A stretch of 64,000 nucleotides of DNA, taken from assembly GCA_041390905.1 (NCBI GenBank), contig JAWKPA010000015.1, positions 62,001-126,000 on the forward strand. Reading direction: 5' to 3'. Positions 18,133 to 26,600 of this stretch are shown one piece after another. The stretch's first letter is position 1, and each line of letters opens with the position of its first letter. The DNA is from JACKCD01 sp041390905 (lineage in GTDB: Bacteria; Chloroflexota; Anaerolineae; Promineifilales; Promineifilaceae). Position numbers and translations under genes: made by a program. The notes beneath the pieces were generated by a model, which worked only from the letters and a program-made list of their open reading frames with translations, did no database searches and was not told the DNA's origin.

Positions 18133-18227
18133 TGTTGACTCCTGATATGAGATGGTTGATGATAACGGAGGTCAAACAGCCACCGGATAATCTACTTTTC
18201 TTCTAAACCCCGATAAAACAGCAGCTT

Positions 18228-18563
18228 TTAGTCCAGCAGACGCAAATACCCTTCCAGTTCGCCAATCGTCTCCCGAATTTTTTGCCGATGAGCATCCAAA
18301 ATCTGGCAGCGAGCCTCAATGGAGTCGTTGCCCTGCTGCGAGATCTGCACAAAGTCGCGGATCATCTCGATAGACATGCCGCTGTGACGCAACATTTTCA
18401 ACCAGTGGATCCAGCCCAAATCTTGCTCATCGTAGTAACGGTGGCCGCTGCTGTTGCGCTGGATGCCGGGCAAGATGCCCACATCTTCGTAGTAGCGCAA
18501 GGTGTGGGTGGAAAGCCCTGTCTGCTCGGCGGCTTGCTGGATGGTGTAGCGTGGGTTGGTCAT
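18228..18563 (-). CDS. MerR-family transcription regulator
   Basis: 111 residues. The winged helix-turn-helix YTIQQAAEQTGLSTHTLRYYEDVGILP is followed by RYYDEQDLGWIHWLKMLRHSGMSIEMIRDFV and a short dimerisation helix, all typical of MerR regulators. No cysteine pair is seen, so metal or thiol sensing is not indicated. ATG at 18563 is taken; GGAGGG lies 13 bases upstream with an AACGGCCGTT palindrome filling the gap. An in-frame TTG at 18584 is the alternative. It lies upstream of, and in the same direction as, the aldo/keto reductase, its likely target. Confidence 0.88.
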   Translation of the reverse strand: MTNPRYTIQQAAEQTGLSTHTLRYYEDVGILPGIQRNSSGHRYYDEQDLGWIHWLKMLRHSGMSIEMIRDFVQISQQGNDSIEARCQILDAHRQKIRETIGELEGYLRLLD

Positions 18564-18802
18564 AACGGCCGTTTTTCCCTCCAAACAACAAATTTACACG
18601 TGCCAGAACATTGTAACAGTTAGAGCGCACTCGAAGTCAAGGGGGAATTTAGCGGGGGGATCAATTATCTTGCCCATAACGCAGTGCAGTTCCAGAAGTT
18701 CAACTTCTGAGAGAAGTTGAACTTCTAAATTCTTCTTATCCGCGAAAATCCGCTCCGATCCGCGTTATCCGCGCATCCATTTCTGTTTCCCCGCGACCAT
18801 TT
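18564..18802. repeat. spacer with repeats between merR and the glutaredoxin-like gene
   Basis: It contains the palindrome pair AGAAGTTCAACTTCT/AGAAGTTGAACTTCT (18693-18728). A short inverted repeat of the ATCCGCG type lies at about 18739-18773. The left copy of a 19-bp direct repeat is at 18669-18687. No gene is seen. Confidence 0.7.
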
Positions 18803-19391
18803 TCAAAACACCCCCAAAAAACGCAGTACGCTAATCACAATCACAATCCCCATGACAATGTAAAAGCTGTTGCCAATCAGCCAGGCCAGCAGCCCAACCT
18901 TGTACCCCATAGACTCCAACTTGGCCTTTAGTTTGCTTGCCGATGGCTCCGTTAACGTTGACCCATCGGCAAAAACAAGCGTTGGCACGCTTTCCATGCC
19001 GCTGTTGATGGCGCGAACACGGCCGGCCGCCTCAGGATCTTTATGAATGTCTACATACTCAAACGCCACTTGCGACTGCCGCAACAGCAGCCGCACCGGC
19101 CCCACCTGGGGGCATGTTGCGTGACCATACACAATCACCTTGTCTGACAATGCGCTATTTTCCATCTGCAAAACCAAGCCTCCTTATCAACTACAGTATA
19201 CTGGTGCCTTTGTATGAGTGACAAGTCAGGATCTAGGCCGGTTGTTCATGCGTGTGAAGCCGTGGGGCTGCAAACGGCCAGTCAAGGAATTTCACACAAA
19301 GATTGCGTCTTTGCGTGAAATTTGTAATCACTTGTCTGACAAATTGTGTATACACCCCGAAGCCGTGATCGTCTTGCCCATAACGCAGTGC
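18669..19391. repeat. 19-bp direct repeat flanking the glutaredoxin-like gene
   Basis: CTTGCCCATAACGCAGTGC is present exactly at 18669-18687 and again at 19373-19391, in the same orientation. The 685 bases between the copies contain one gene. No transposase or integrase is nearby. Confidence 0.8.
18803..19165 (-). CDS. membrane-anchored glutaredoxin-like protein
   Basis: 120 residues. The thioredoxin fold begins VIVYGHATCPQVGPVRLLLRQ and includes the cis-proline block ESVPTLVFADG. A C-terminal hydrophobic helix (about 96-117) would anchor it in the membrane with the redox domain in the cytoplasm. The active site is CPQV instead of CPxC: the first cysteine is kept and the second is lost, so it may work by a monothiol route or only bind glutathione or another low-molecular thiol. 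ATG at 19165 is chosen; the frame extends four more codons. It is monocistronic and is flanked by a 19-bp direct repeat. Confidence 0.75.
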   Translation of the reverse strand: MENSALSDKVIVYGHATCPQVGPVRLLLRQSQVAFEYVDIHKDPEAAGRVRAINSGMESVPTLVFADGSTLTEPSASKLKAKLESMGYKVGLLAWLIGNSFYIVMGIVIVISVLRFLGVF

Positions 19392-19645
19392 GGCATTATA
19401 ATTTTGAACGATTGCACAGATTACAATCAAGGTTTGCAAGGATCCTGATTCCTAAGTGAGCCACCACCTTTACGTACAGCCAACGACACGCTTGCCCGGC
19501 AATTTTGCCGGCATAGACAACGTTGCATATGACACAATGTGGAGTTCTGACACGGTTTGCCAGATTTGCAGGGTCATTTTCCTCTCGCTAATCCCGTCAA
19601 ACACGTCTATAACTCTTCCGAACTATTTCCTTGGAGGTAAATCAG
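19166..19645. other. 480-bp spacer upstream of etfB
   Basis: No gene is seen. It holds a hairpin with arms AATTTCAC-CAAAGA (19288-19323), the right copy of the 19-bp direct repeat (19373-19391) and a small inverted repeat CCGGCAATTTTGCCGG (19496-19511). The ribosome site GGAGG (19633-19637) lies 8 bases before the etfB ATG. A TATAAT-like ATTATAATT follows the direct repeat, but without a matching -35 box. Confidence 0.5.
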
Positions 19646-20443
19646 ATGAAGGTCGTCGTTTGTACTAAACAAACACCCAGCACAACGGCCGTTTTCTCCG
19701 TCAACAATGGCGCAGTAAGCTGGGAAGATTCGGGCGGCAAGCCCAACGTAGTGAACCCTTGGGACGAATACGCCGTCGAAGAAGCGATTCGTGTCAAAGA
19801 AAATCATGGCGCCAGCCACGCCATTGCCCTCACCATGGGCGCACCCGACAGCCAGGAAGCGCTCAAAACCTGCCTCGCTATGGGGTGCGACGAAGCCATT
19901 TTGGTTTCCGACCCCAGCTTTGCCGGATCCGACACCCTCGGCACCGCCCGCATTCTGGCCGCTGCCCTTGAAAAAATTGACGGTGCCAAAGTGGTCATCT
20001 TCGGCAAGCAGGCCATTGACGGCGACACCGGGCTAACCCCCGTCCAGGTCGCCCGCAAGCTCGGCTGGACACCCGTCACCTATGTTTCCGCCATCAAAGA
20101 GATCAAAGGCCACACCATCACCCTGGAACGGCTGCTCGAAGACGGCAAAGAAACCGTCACCACCGACCTCCCCGTCGTTATCAGCGTCGTCAAGGAGATT
20201 AACGAACCCCGCTACCCCTCCTTCATGGGTATTCGCAAAGCCAACCGCGCCACCATTCCCACCTGGTCAGCCACTGACCTCGATGTGAACGGCGGCGTGG
20301 GTGCCGCTGCCAGCCAGGCCGACTGGAGCCACGTCTACAGCATCCCCGCCCGCGAAGGCAGCGTCGAAATCATCGAAGGGGACTCCGTTGAAGAAAAAGT
20401 CGCCGCCCTGGTAGACAAACTGTTTGAGGAGAAAGTGATATGA
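19646..20443 (+). CDS. etfB: electron transfer flavoprotein beta subunit
   Basis: 265 residues. It starts MKVVVCTKQTPST after a strong GGAGG site. It shows the EtfB adenine-nucleotide (AMP) fold, with NPWDEYAVEEAIRVKE, LTMGAPDSQEALKTCLAMGCDEAILVSD, GKQAIDGDTGLTPVQVARKLGW and the signature VVKEINEPRYPSFMGIRKA. With EtfA it forms an FAD-carrying heterodimer that takes electrons from acyl-CoA and other dehydrogenases. Its TGA overlaps the etfA ATG (ATGA), giving tight coupling and equal synthesis of the two subunits. No ETF:quinone oxidoreductase or acyl-CoA dehydrogenase lies next to it. Confidence 0.95.
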   Translation: MKVVVCTKQTPSTTAVFSVNNGAVSWEDSGGKPNVVNPWDEYAVEEAIRVKENHGASHAIALTMGAPDSQEALKTCLAMGCDEAILVSDPSFAGSDTLGTARILAAALEKIDGAKVVIFGKQAIDGDTGLTPVQVARKLGWTPVTYVSAIKEIKGHTITLERLLEDGKETVTTDLPVVISVVKEINEPRYPSFMGIRKANRATIPTWSATDLDVNGGVGAAASQADWSHVYSIPAREGSVEIIEGDSVEEKVAALVDKLFEEKVI

Positions 20444-21411
20444 GCGCCGTATGGGTTTGGGTAGAAAATCGCGGCGGCGAAATTATTGCCGTCGGTAAAG
20501 AAGCAATTGGGGCAGCCCGCATGGTTGCCGACGAGCTGGGCGAAGATTTGGTCGGCATCGTTTTCGGCCACAACGTCGCCGACATCGCAACGGCCGCTTT
20601 TGACCTCGGTTGCGATGAAGTCATTGGCTGTGACGACGAAACGCTGGACAAAACCCGCATTGAAGCCGTTGGCCCCCTGCTGGTTGGGCAGATCAAGGAA
20701 CACGAACCCGCCGCCTTCATCATTGGCGGCTCCACCCGTGGCCGCGACGTGGCCGCCTGGGTTGCCGCCGACCTCGACCTCGGCGTTGTCACCGATGCCG
20801 TAAGCCTGGAAGTAGATGGCGACGTGGTAAAAGCCACCCGCCCCGTTTACGCTGGCAAGCTGCTGGCAACCGCCTTCGCCAAAAGCAGCACCCAAATTGT
20901 CACCCTCCGCAGCCGCGCCTTCCCCCAGGCAGAATCCACCGGCAACACCGGTTCTGCCGACTGGATTGACGCAATGGTGGACGAAGACGACATTCCTACC
21001 AAGGTTGTGGGCTTTGAAGGCAAGGGTAACACCGTCAGCCTGACAGATGCCAGCATTATCGTTAGCGGTGGGCGTGGCGTGGGTGGGCCGGAAGGGTTCG
21101 GCCCGGTGCGCGAGCTGGCCGATGTGCTGGGAGCGGCTGTTGGGGCTTCCCGCGCCGCCGTGGACGCTGGCTGGATTCCCTATGACCACCAAGTGGGGCA
21201 AACTGGCAAGACGGTCAGCCCTGACCTCTACATTGCCAACGGCATCAGCGGTGCCATTCAGCACCAAGCCGGGATGCGTACCTCAAAAATCATTGTTGCC
21301 ATTAACAAAGACGGCGAGGCTCCCATTTTCAAATTGGCGCACTACGGGATTGTGGACGACCTGTTCAAGGTCTTGCCCGCCCTGACGGCCGAATTCAAGA
21401 AGCGGCTGTAG
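20440..21411 (+). CDS. etfA: electron transfer flavoprotein alpha subunit
   Basis: 323 residues. The N-terminal domain has VWVWVENRGGEIIAVGKEAIGAAR. The C-terminal FAD domain has SGGRGVGGPEGF, GAAVGASRAAVDAGWIPYDHQVGQTG, LYIANGISGAIQHQAGM and IIVAINKDGEAPIFKLAHYGIVDDLF, all diagnostic of EtfA. It supplies most of the FAD-binding site of the EtfAB dimer. The gene starts within the etfB stop codon and is followed by a 20-bp inverted repeat that may end transcription for both this operon and the convergent dnaC-like gene. Confidence 0.95.
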   Translation: MSAVWVWVENRGGEIIAVGKEAIGAARMVADELGEDLVGIVFGHNVADIATAAFDLGCDEVIGCDDETLDKTRIEAVGPLLVGQIKEHEPAAFIIGGSTRGRDVAAWVAADLDLGVVTDAVSLEVDGDVVKATRPVYAGKLLATAFAKSSTQIVTLRSRAFPQAESTGNTGSADWIDAMVDEDDIPTKVVGFEGKGNTVSLTDASIIVSGGRGVGGPEGFGPVRELADVLGAAVGASRAAVDAGWIPYDHQVGQTGKTVSPDLYIANGISGAIQHQAGMRTSKIIVAINKDGEAPIFKLAHYGIVDDLFKVLPALTAEFKKRL

Positions 21412-21484
21412 TAGGCGTTTGTGAAACCGCCGAGGTCTTATTGGTGGTTAACAAAATAAACGGGCAAACAGGAATTGAGATTGC

Positions 21485-21538
21485 GAGACTGGGAGATTGA
21501 GAGATTAGCCGTGGTTAGTCTCTCAATCTCCCAGTCTC
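21485..21538. terminator. 20-bp inverted repeat between convergent etfA and dnaC-like
   Basis: GAGACTGGGAGATTGAGAGA (21485-21504) pairs perfectly with 21519-21538. It belongs to the GAGATTG/CAATCTC repeat family seen at 36040 and 40930. Its position between convergent genes suggests two-way termination, though no long T run follows. Confidence 0.6.
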
Positions 21539-21594
21539 TGTTTTTACCCGCTTAATTTGTGAATGCCCAAAAAGACCTTGGAGGTTTTTTATTC

Positions 21595-23013
21595 TCACCG
21601 CCGTTTCCCCGTTTTCCCCCGCGTTTTCACCCCACCCCGATAGCTAGGCACCTCCAGCAGGAAAAAGGTACAGCGACTGCCGTCCAGCATTCGCGTTGCC
21701 AAACGCGGGTCAAGCTCGTCCACGGGCGTGGCCGTGGTAATGACGGTAGGCAGGCGGGCATTGTAGCGGTAGTTAAACAACTGATACAGTTTCTCCCGCG
21801 CCCACGCCGTGGCGCTTTCCGTTCCCAAATCGTCCAAAACCAGAATGGGTGCCGTCTTCACTTCGTCAAACCGCTTGTCTAGCCGAATGTTGCTGGCGGG
21901 GTTAAAGGCGGCGCGTAGATGGTCGAGCAGATCCGGCACAACGACAAACAAAACGGGGTCGCCCTGGTTGGCGACGTGGTTGGCAATGGCTGCCGCCAAA
22001 TGGGTTTTGCCATTGCCATAGCCCACGCTATTGAACACCAGCCAGTCGGCTGGCTCCTGGGCATATTCCCGCGCCGTTTCAAACGCCCGGCGCAGATTTT
22101 CCGCCTGACTGCGCGGCAGCTCTTGGTCGCGCAGGTCAAAGGTAGCAAATGTTTTGTCGAGGTGCAGGTTCAGCGTGGAAAGCTCCGATTGATCCTGATC
22201 GACCCCGGCGCGGCGGAAATCGGGGGCGGCAACGTGGACAACCTGCACCAGGCTGGGATCTACCATGCGGGAGCGGATGCGAATTTCGATAGATTCCAAC
22301 TCCTGGTTGGTGGTGACGATGGTGGGCAGGCGGGCGTTGTAGCGGTGGTTGAAGATTTGATACAGCTTTTCCTGCGCCCATTCAGTGTTGCTTTGCGTGC
22401 CGAGGTCATCAAGGATGAGCATTTGGGCGTTTCGCACTTGCTCAAAGCGGTCGTCGTAGGTGGTGTCTGAACTGGGGCTATAGGTGGCGCGAAGATGGTC
22501 GAGCAGGTCGGGGGTACTGACGAACAGGACGGGGTGGCCCATTGCCAGCCGCTGGTTGGCAATGGCCGCCGCCAAATGGGTTTTGCCGCAGCCATAGCCT
22601 CCTTTGAAAACGAGCCATCCTTTTGGCTCTTTGGCATAGGCCAGGGCAATGTCATAGGCTATGCGGAGGTTGCGCTGTTTGGAGGGGGTCAGGCCGTGGC
22701 CGTCGGGCAGGAAGGTGTCGAAGGTGTTGTGGTCTAGGGTACCAAGCTGACTGAGCCGCTGGAGCTTGTCGAGCCGCTCCATTTCCTGGTCTATGGCGCG
22801 GCAGGCACAGGGGACGGCGCGGCCAAAGCTGGGGTGAACCGGGGGTACGTCGGGAATGACGTAGCCCAGCCCGTCGCAGTGGGGGCAATCTATTTTGCCG
22901 AGGCCGGGGTTGGTTTCGGCGGAGCGGGGCTGTTTACCGCTTGATGATGTCGCGGAGTTCTTCGGGGATTTGTTGTCGTAGCTCTTTTTGAGAATCTCGT
23001 TGAGTGATTCCAT
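21595..23013 (-). CDS. DnaC-like helicase loader with two AAA+ domains
   Basis: 472 residues. A short N-terminal zinc site (CPHC at 43-46, CAC at 69-71) precedes two successive DnaC/IstB-type AAA+ domains. Domain 1 has Walker A GGYGCGKT (138-145) and Walker B LILDDLG. Domain 2 has VGYGNGKT (330-337), in which the first Walker A glycine is valine, and LVLDDLG. The two domains are clearly similar (PVLFVxxPDLLDHLRA, EKLYQxFNxRYNARLPT), so they arose by internal duplication. DnaC-type proteins load the DnaB helicase. The gene overlaps dnaD by 80 bases and follows dnaB and dnaD, supporting a role in primosome assembly. The second domain may bind ATP poorly. Confidence 0.88.
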   Translation of the reverse strand: MESLNEILKKSYDNKSPKNSATSSSGKQPRSAETNPGLGKIDCPHCDGLGYVIPDVPPVHPSFGRAVPCACRAIDQEMERLDKLQRLSQLGTLDHNTFDTFLPDGHGLTPSKQRNLRIAYDIALAYAKEPKGWLVFKGGYGCGKTHLAAAIANQRLAMGHPVLFVSTPDLLDHLRATYSPSSDTTYDDRFEQVRNAQMLILDDLGTQSNTEWAQEKLYQIFNHRYNARLPTIVTTNQELESIEIRIRSRMVDPSLVQVVHVAAPDFRRAGVDQDQSELSTLNLHLDKTFATFDLRDQELPRSQAENLRRAFETAREYAQEPADWLVFNSVGYGNGKTHLAAAIANHVANQGDPVLFVVVPDLLDHLRAAFNPASNIRLDKRFDEVKTAPILVLDDLGTESATAWAREKLYQLFNYRYNARLPTVITTATPVDELDPRLATRMLDGSRCTFFLLEVPSYRGGVKTRGKTGKRR

Positions 23014-23653
23014 CTTGTCTGTCTCGTTTTCCTTCGTGCCGCCATCTTTCCAGAATGCTGAGGACGTAGCGCCATTTGCGGACGTTGTTTTCGACGGCGA
23101 GTTTAATGGCGTCTTCTACCCAGCGCAAAGGGTAGGTTTGCTCGGCATCGCGCAGTTCGTCGGCGATCATGGGGGTGAGGGGGCCGATGTTTTGCTCGTA
23201 GAGGATGAAGATGTTGGGGCGCTCGACGAGCAGGGAGATGGGTTCGTCGTGGTTGGGGGTGGGTCGCCATTCACCGCGTGTGATGCCATCAACGGCCGTT
23301 CTTCCCTTCTCCGTGTTCAAAAAGTATAAATCCAGATGCCCGTCGGCGCTTTCAATGTTGACATGGAGCAGCGTTCCCCGATGGACGGCACGCTCAATAC
23401 CGTCGAGCAGCATGTCGGTGGCTTCGTTGATCGTGCCGCTGCCTAGCCCGCGCACAAATTCGGTGTCGCTGAGGAAGTCGGCCAGCCGCAGGTAGCGCAC
23501 CTTGCCCTCTTTGTAAGACAATGCCCAAATAGCGTAGAGTGTGACTTTGAGTTCGGCAAGGTCGTCTATGATGGGCAGCAGGTCGCTGAAGAAGAGGCTG
23601 GGAACGGCCGTTAACCGTTGTTTACCGTCTGGAAAACCGGGGAACCCTTTCAT
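22934..23653 (-). CDS. dnaD: DnaD-domain replication protein
   Basis: 239 residues. The N-terminal winged-helix-like region is followed by the C-terminal DnaD (DnaB_2) domain: LYEQNIGPLTPMIADELRDA, then TYPLRWVEDAIKLAVENN and RKWRYVLSILERW, the YxxxIGxxTP/W pattern of that domain. DnaD takes part in primosome assembly and restart in Firmicutes-type systems. ATG at 23653 is preceded by AAGGAGG with good spacing. It starts 15 bases after the dnaB stop and overlaps the dnaC-like gene, forming a dnaB-dnaD-dnaC unit. Confidence 0.9.
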   Translation of the reverse strand: MKGFPGFPDGKQRLTAVPSLFFSDLLPIIDDLAELKVTLYAIWALSYKEGKVRYLRLADFLSDTEFVRGLGSGTINEATDMLLDGIERAVHRGTLLHVNIESADGHLDLYFLNTEKGRTAVDGITRGEWRPTPNHDEPISLLVERPNIFILYEQNIGPLTPMIADELRDAEQTYPLRWVEDAIKLAVENNVRKWRYVLSILERWRHEGKRDRQDGITQRDSQKELRQQIPEELRDIIKR

Positions 23654-23668
23654 CACACCACCTCCTTG

Positions 23669-26600
23669 CTACAGGTCAATCTCCTGTCGCTGCAAATTTC
23701 TAAACGTTGCCAGCTTGCCGTGCCAGAACAGATCAACGGTGCCGGTGGGGCCGTTGCGGTGTTTAGCAACCACAATTTCGGCAATATTCGGCCGTTCGGT
23801 GGTTTCGGCATGGTAATATTCGTCGCGGTAAATGAACATCACGATGTCCGAATCTTGCTCGATACTGTTGTGGACTGTGATGTCATTAGCAACAAAATTG
23901 TGCAATCCCGGAACCGTCAAGTCAAAAACTTCTTCTTCACCATCATATTCGATGGAAATAATTTGATCCCAGTAGATATCGCTCTGCGCCAGCTTTGACA
24001 CGGTATCACAAGAAACAGCATCAGCTACACGCGCTGCTCGTTCACGGCTCACATTTTGCTGGTAGAGGCTTGTACCGCAATAAGTTTGATTAATACGAGC
24101 CTGTAGTTCACGACTCGTAATACCATTCGTTTGCATTGCCGGGACCACAAAGGTACGCCAAACGCTGCTTGGGATAACATCTCGGTTGGTATTGGGTTTT
24201 AACTCGGCAACATATTCCTGTATCTCAGCCAAAGCTCTGGATTTATACTCACCAACGGCACCGATACACTCCATAAACTGCACAACATCCGGCTTGCCAG
24301 TCACCACAACATGATATTGATCCCGCCCCTTTTCACCTTGTGGCACACACTTAACTCGTGCAGTGATATGTAAACGCAATAACAAAGATTGCACATCGGT
24401 AGCTAGCTGAACACTACTTGTGGCGTAATAAATGACAGGCGTAAATCCTTTTGGGTTGCGTTGTAATTTAATACACCCATCTGTTGCCCATAAATGACGC
24501 AAGAACCAGGCGATTGCCTTTTGAGGCTGCATGAATACCGTTTCAGGAACACGTTTCTGGTGCGAGCGAAGCCCAAAGATGCCTAGTGAATCTAACCACT
24601 CAGTCACAGCACTACGCACACCGTGCGTATGGCGACGAGTCGAAGATAAATACACTTGATACCAAGTTCGCTCTTGTTGCATCCTGGGTTCAACATCATC
24701 GGCAAAAACTGTTTTGGCTAAGCGAACAACGTGATCACCTAAATCAGGCTCCCGTGTCGTATATTGAATAACATGACGGGGCAGGGTCAGGGTACAGCCA
24801 TCGCCAATCAAGTACCCAAGCAAAGCTAATTCATCATTAGACATGGTTTGTACAGACGAGGTTGGTAACAGACGAGGCACGGCAACGTGGTCATCATTTT
24901 GGATTTGATCAAGCCGCTTCCAGCCGGTGAAGGTGCGGAATTTGTGGTTGGCGGTGGCGCGGATGGTGCGGCCGAGTTTGGTGGTGAGGCGATAAACGGG
25001 TTTTGTGCCGGTGGCGAAGGCATTGCTCACAACGGCCGTTTCCAGCTTCATCGTTTCTTCATTCAACGCCCACACGGAAAAACCTGCCTGCCCAAGCAGT
25101 GATCGAATGGGGACGCGCTGGCCGGTTTCGGCCAGCGTAATCAGGGTGTCGCCAGTTAAGCAGCCAGAATCCCGGAGATCGGAGAGCAACGGCCGTTTAT
25201 CCTGCCTTTGCTCCACCGCCCGGCTCAACTGCGCCGCCGCCACCACCGGCACATCCAGCTCCCGCGCCAGCGTCTTTAGCCCCCGCGAAATCTCGCTAAT
25301 CTCCTGCACCCGGTTATTCGTCGGCCGTTCCGCCTGCATCAGCTGCAAATAATCAATCATCACCAAATCCAGCCCATGCTCGGCATAGAGACGGCGGCAT
25401 TTGGTGCGAAGCTGCGCCGGGGTAATGGAGGGGGTGTCGTCAATAAAGATGCGCGTTTCCGACAAACGGCCGATCGCTTCCATAAAAATCGGCCACTCAT
25501 TTTCATACAGTTCCCCGCGCCGCAGCCGCTGCGAATCAATCCGCGTCTCGGCAGCAATCATACGCTGCACAAGCTGCTCACCCGACATTTCCAGGTTAAA
25601 CATGGCAACCCGCTTGCCGTGCCGCCGCGCCGCCGTCAGGGCAATGGCATTTTGCAGCGAGGTGTTGTGGACAATCATGTCCTCGGCCACAAAATTGTGG
25701 GTTTCCGGCACGGTCAAATCGTATACCTGCTGTTCACCCAACGGCTCAATCACCACAATTTCGTCCCAGAAAACATCTCCTTTGCTGGTGCAAGCCGTAT
25801 TTTGCAAATTGGCACAAGCGGTCTCAATGGCTCCTTCTCTTCCCAACGCCCCAATTTCCTGTACAAATGTTAAAATGCTCTCCCCGTCCGTCAGTCGTAG
25901 CTCATAAACGGGGCGCGGGTTGCCCTGGTAGGTGACGTGGCGGTGGCGCAGCTTGGCTAATATGCCAAAGCGGAGCAGGAGATGCTGCACGCCTTTGGCA
26001 AGTTGTGGGGAAATGGTGGCGTAGGAAACGGCCGTTTGGCCCTCCCCCTGCACATACACCGAGCCATCACAAGCAAACAGCCGATTCAAAAAGAGAGCCA
26101 GCTTGCGCTTGCTATACCGGTAGACAGCATCTGGGATGGTTTTTTCTGCCGCAGCCTTGCCCCACACCCCCTGTTCCTTCAACCAGCGGGTCAGGGTGTT
26201 GTCAATCTGGCTATTGTGGGCGTGTCCGTTGGGCAATAGCTCCGTTTCGTTTACGTCCAAAGCAGCACACAATTTTTGAAAATTGGCTGGAGACGGGAAA
26301 TTTTTGCCGGAGCGCCATTGGGCAATGGTGGCATAAGGAACGTCTATTTGTTGAGCAAGTTGGGTGGTGGAGAAAACGGCCGTTTCCATCACCTGCGCCA
26401 GCACCCCGGCAAACTGCTCCCTGTCTTCCCCCACAAACGCCGCATCCTGCGTAATGTGGACAGTAGGAACCCGCTGCCCCCTGCTATCATAAACCGTCGC
26501 TTTGTTGCCACTAAACATCAATGCCGCTGCCGTAAAATCATCCCGCAGCAGCGGGTTACTGTTGCTAAATTGCGGAGTTGTGCCGCGCATAGAGCCATCG

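Noticed and set aside
19218..19448. 76-codon frame upstream of etfB
   Set aside because: It crosses a hairpin and the 19-bp direct repeat, lacks a ribosome site and looks non-coding.
20335..21267. Minus-strand open frame of about 310 codons opposite etfBA
   Set aside because: It is antisense to two well-identified genes and its translation resembles no protein.
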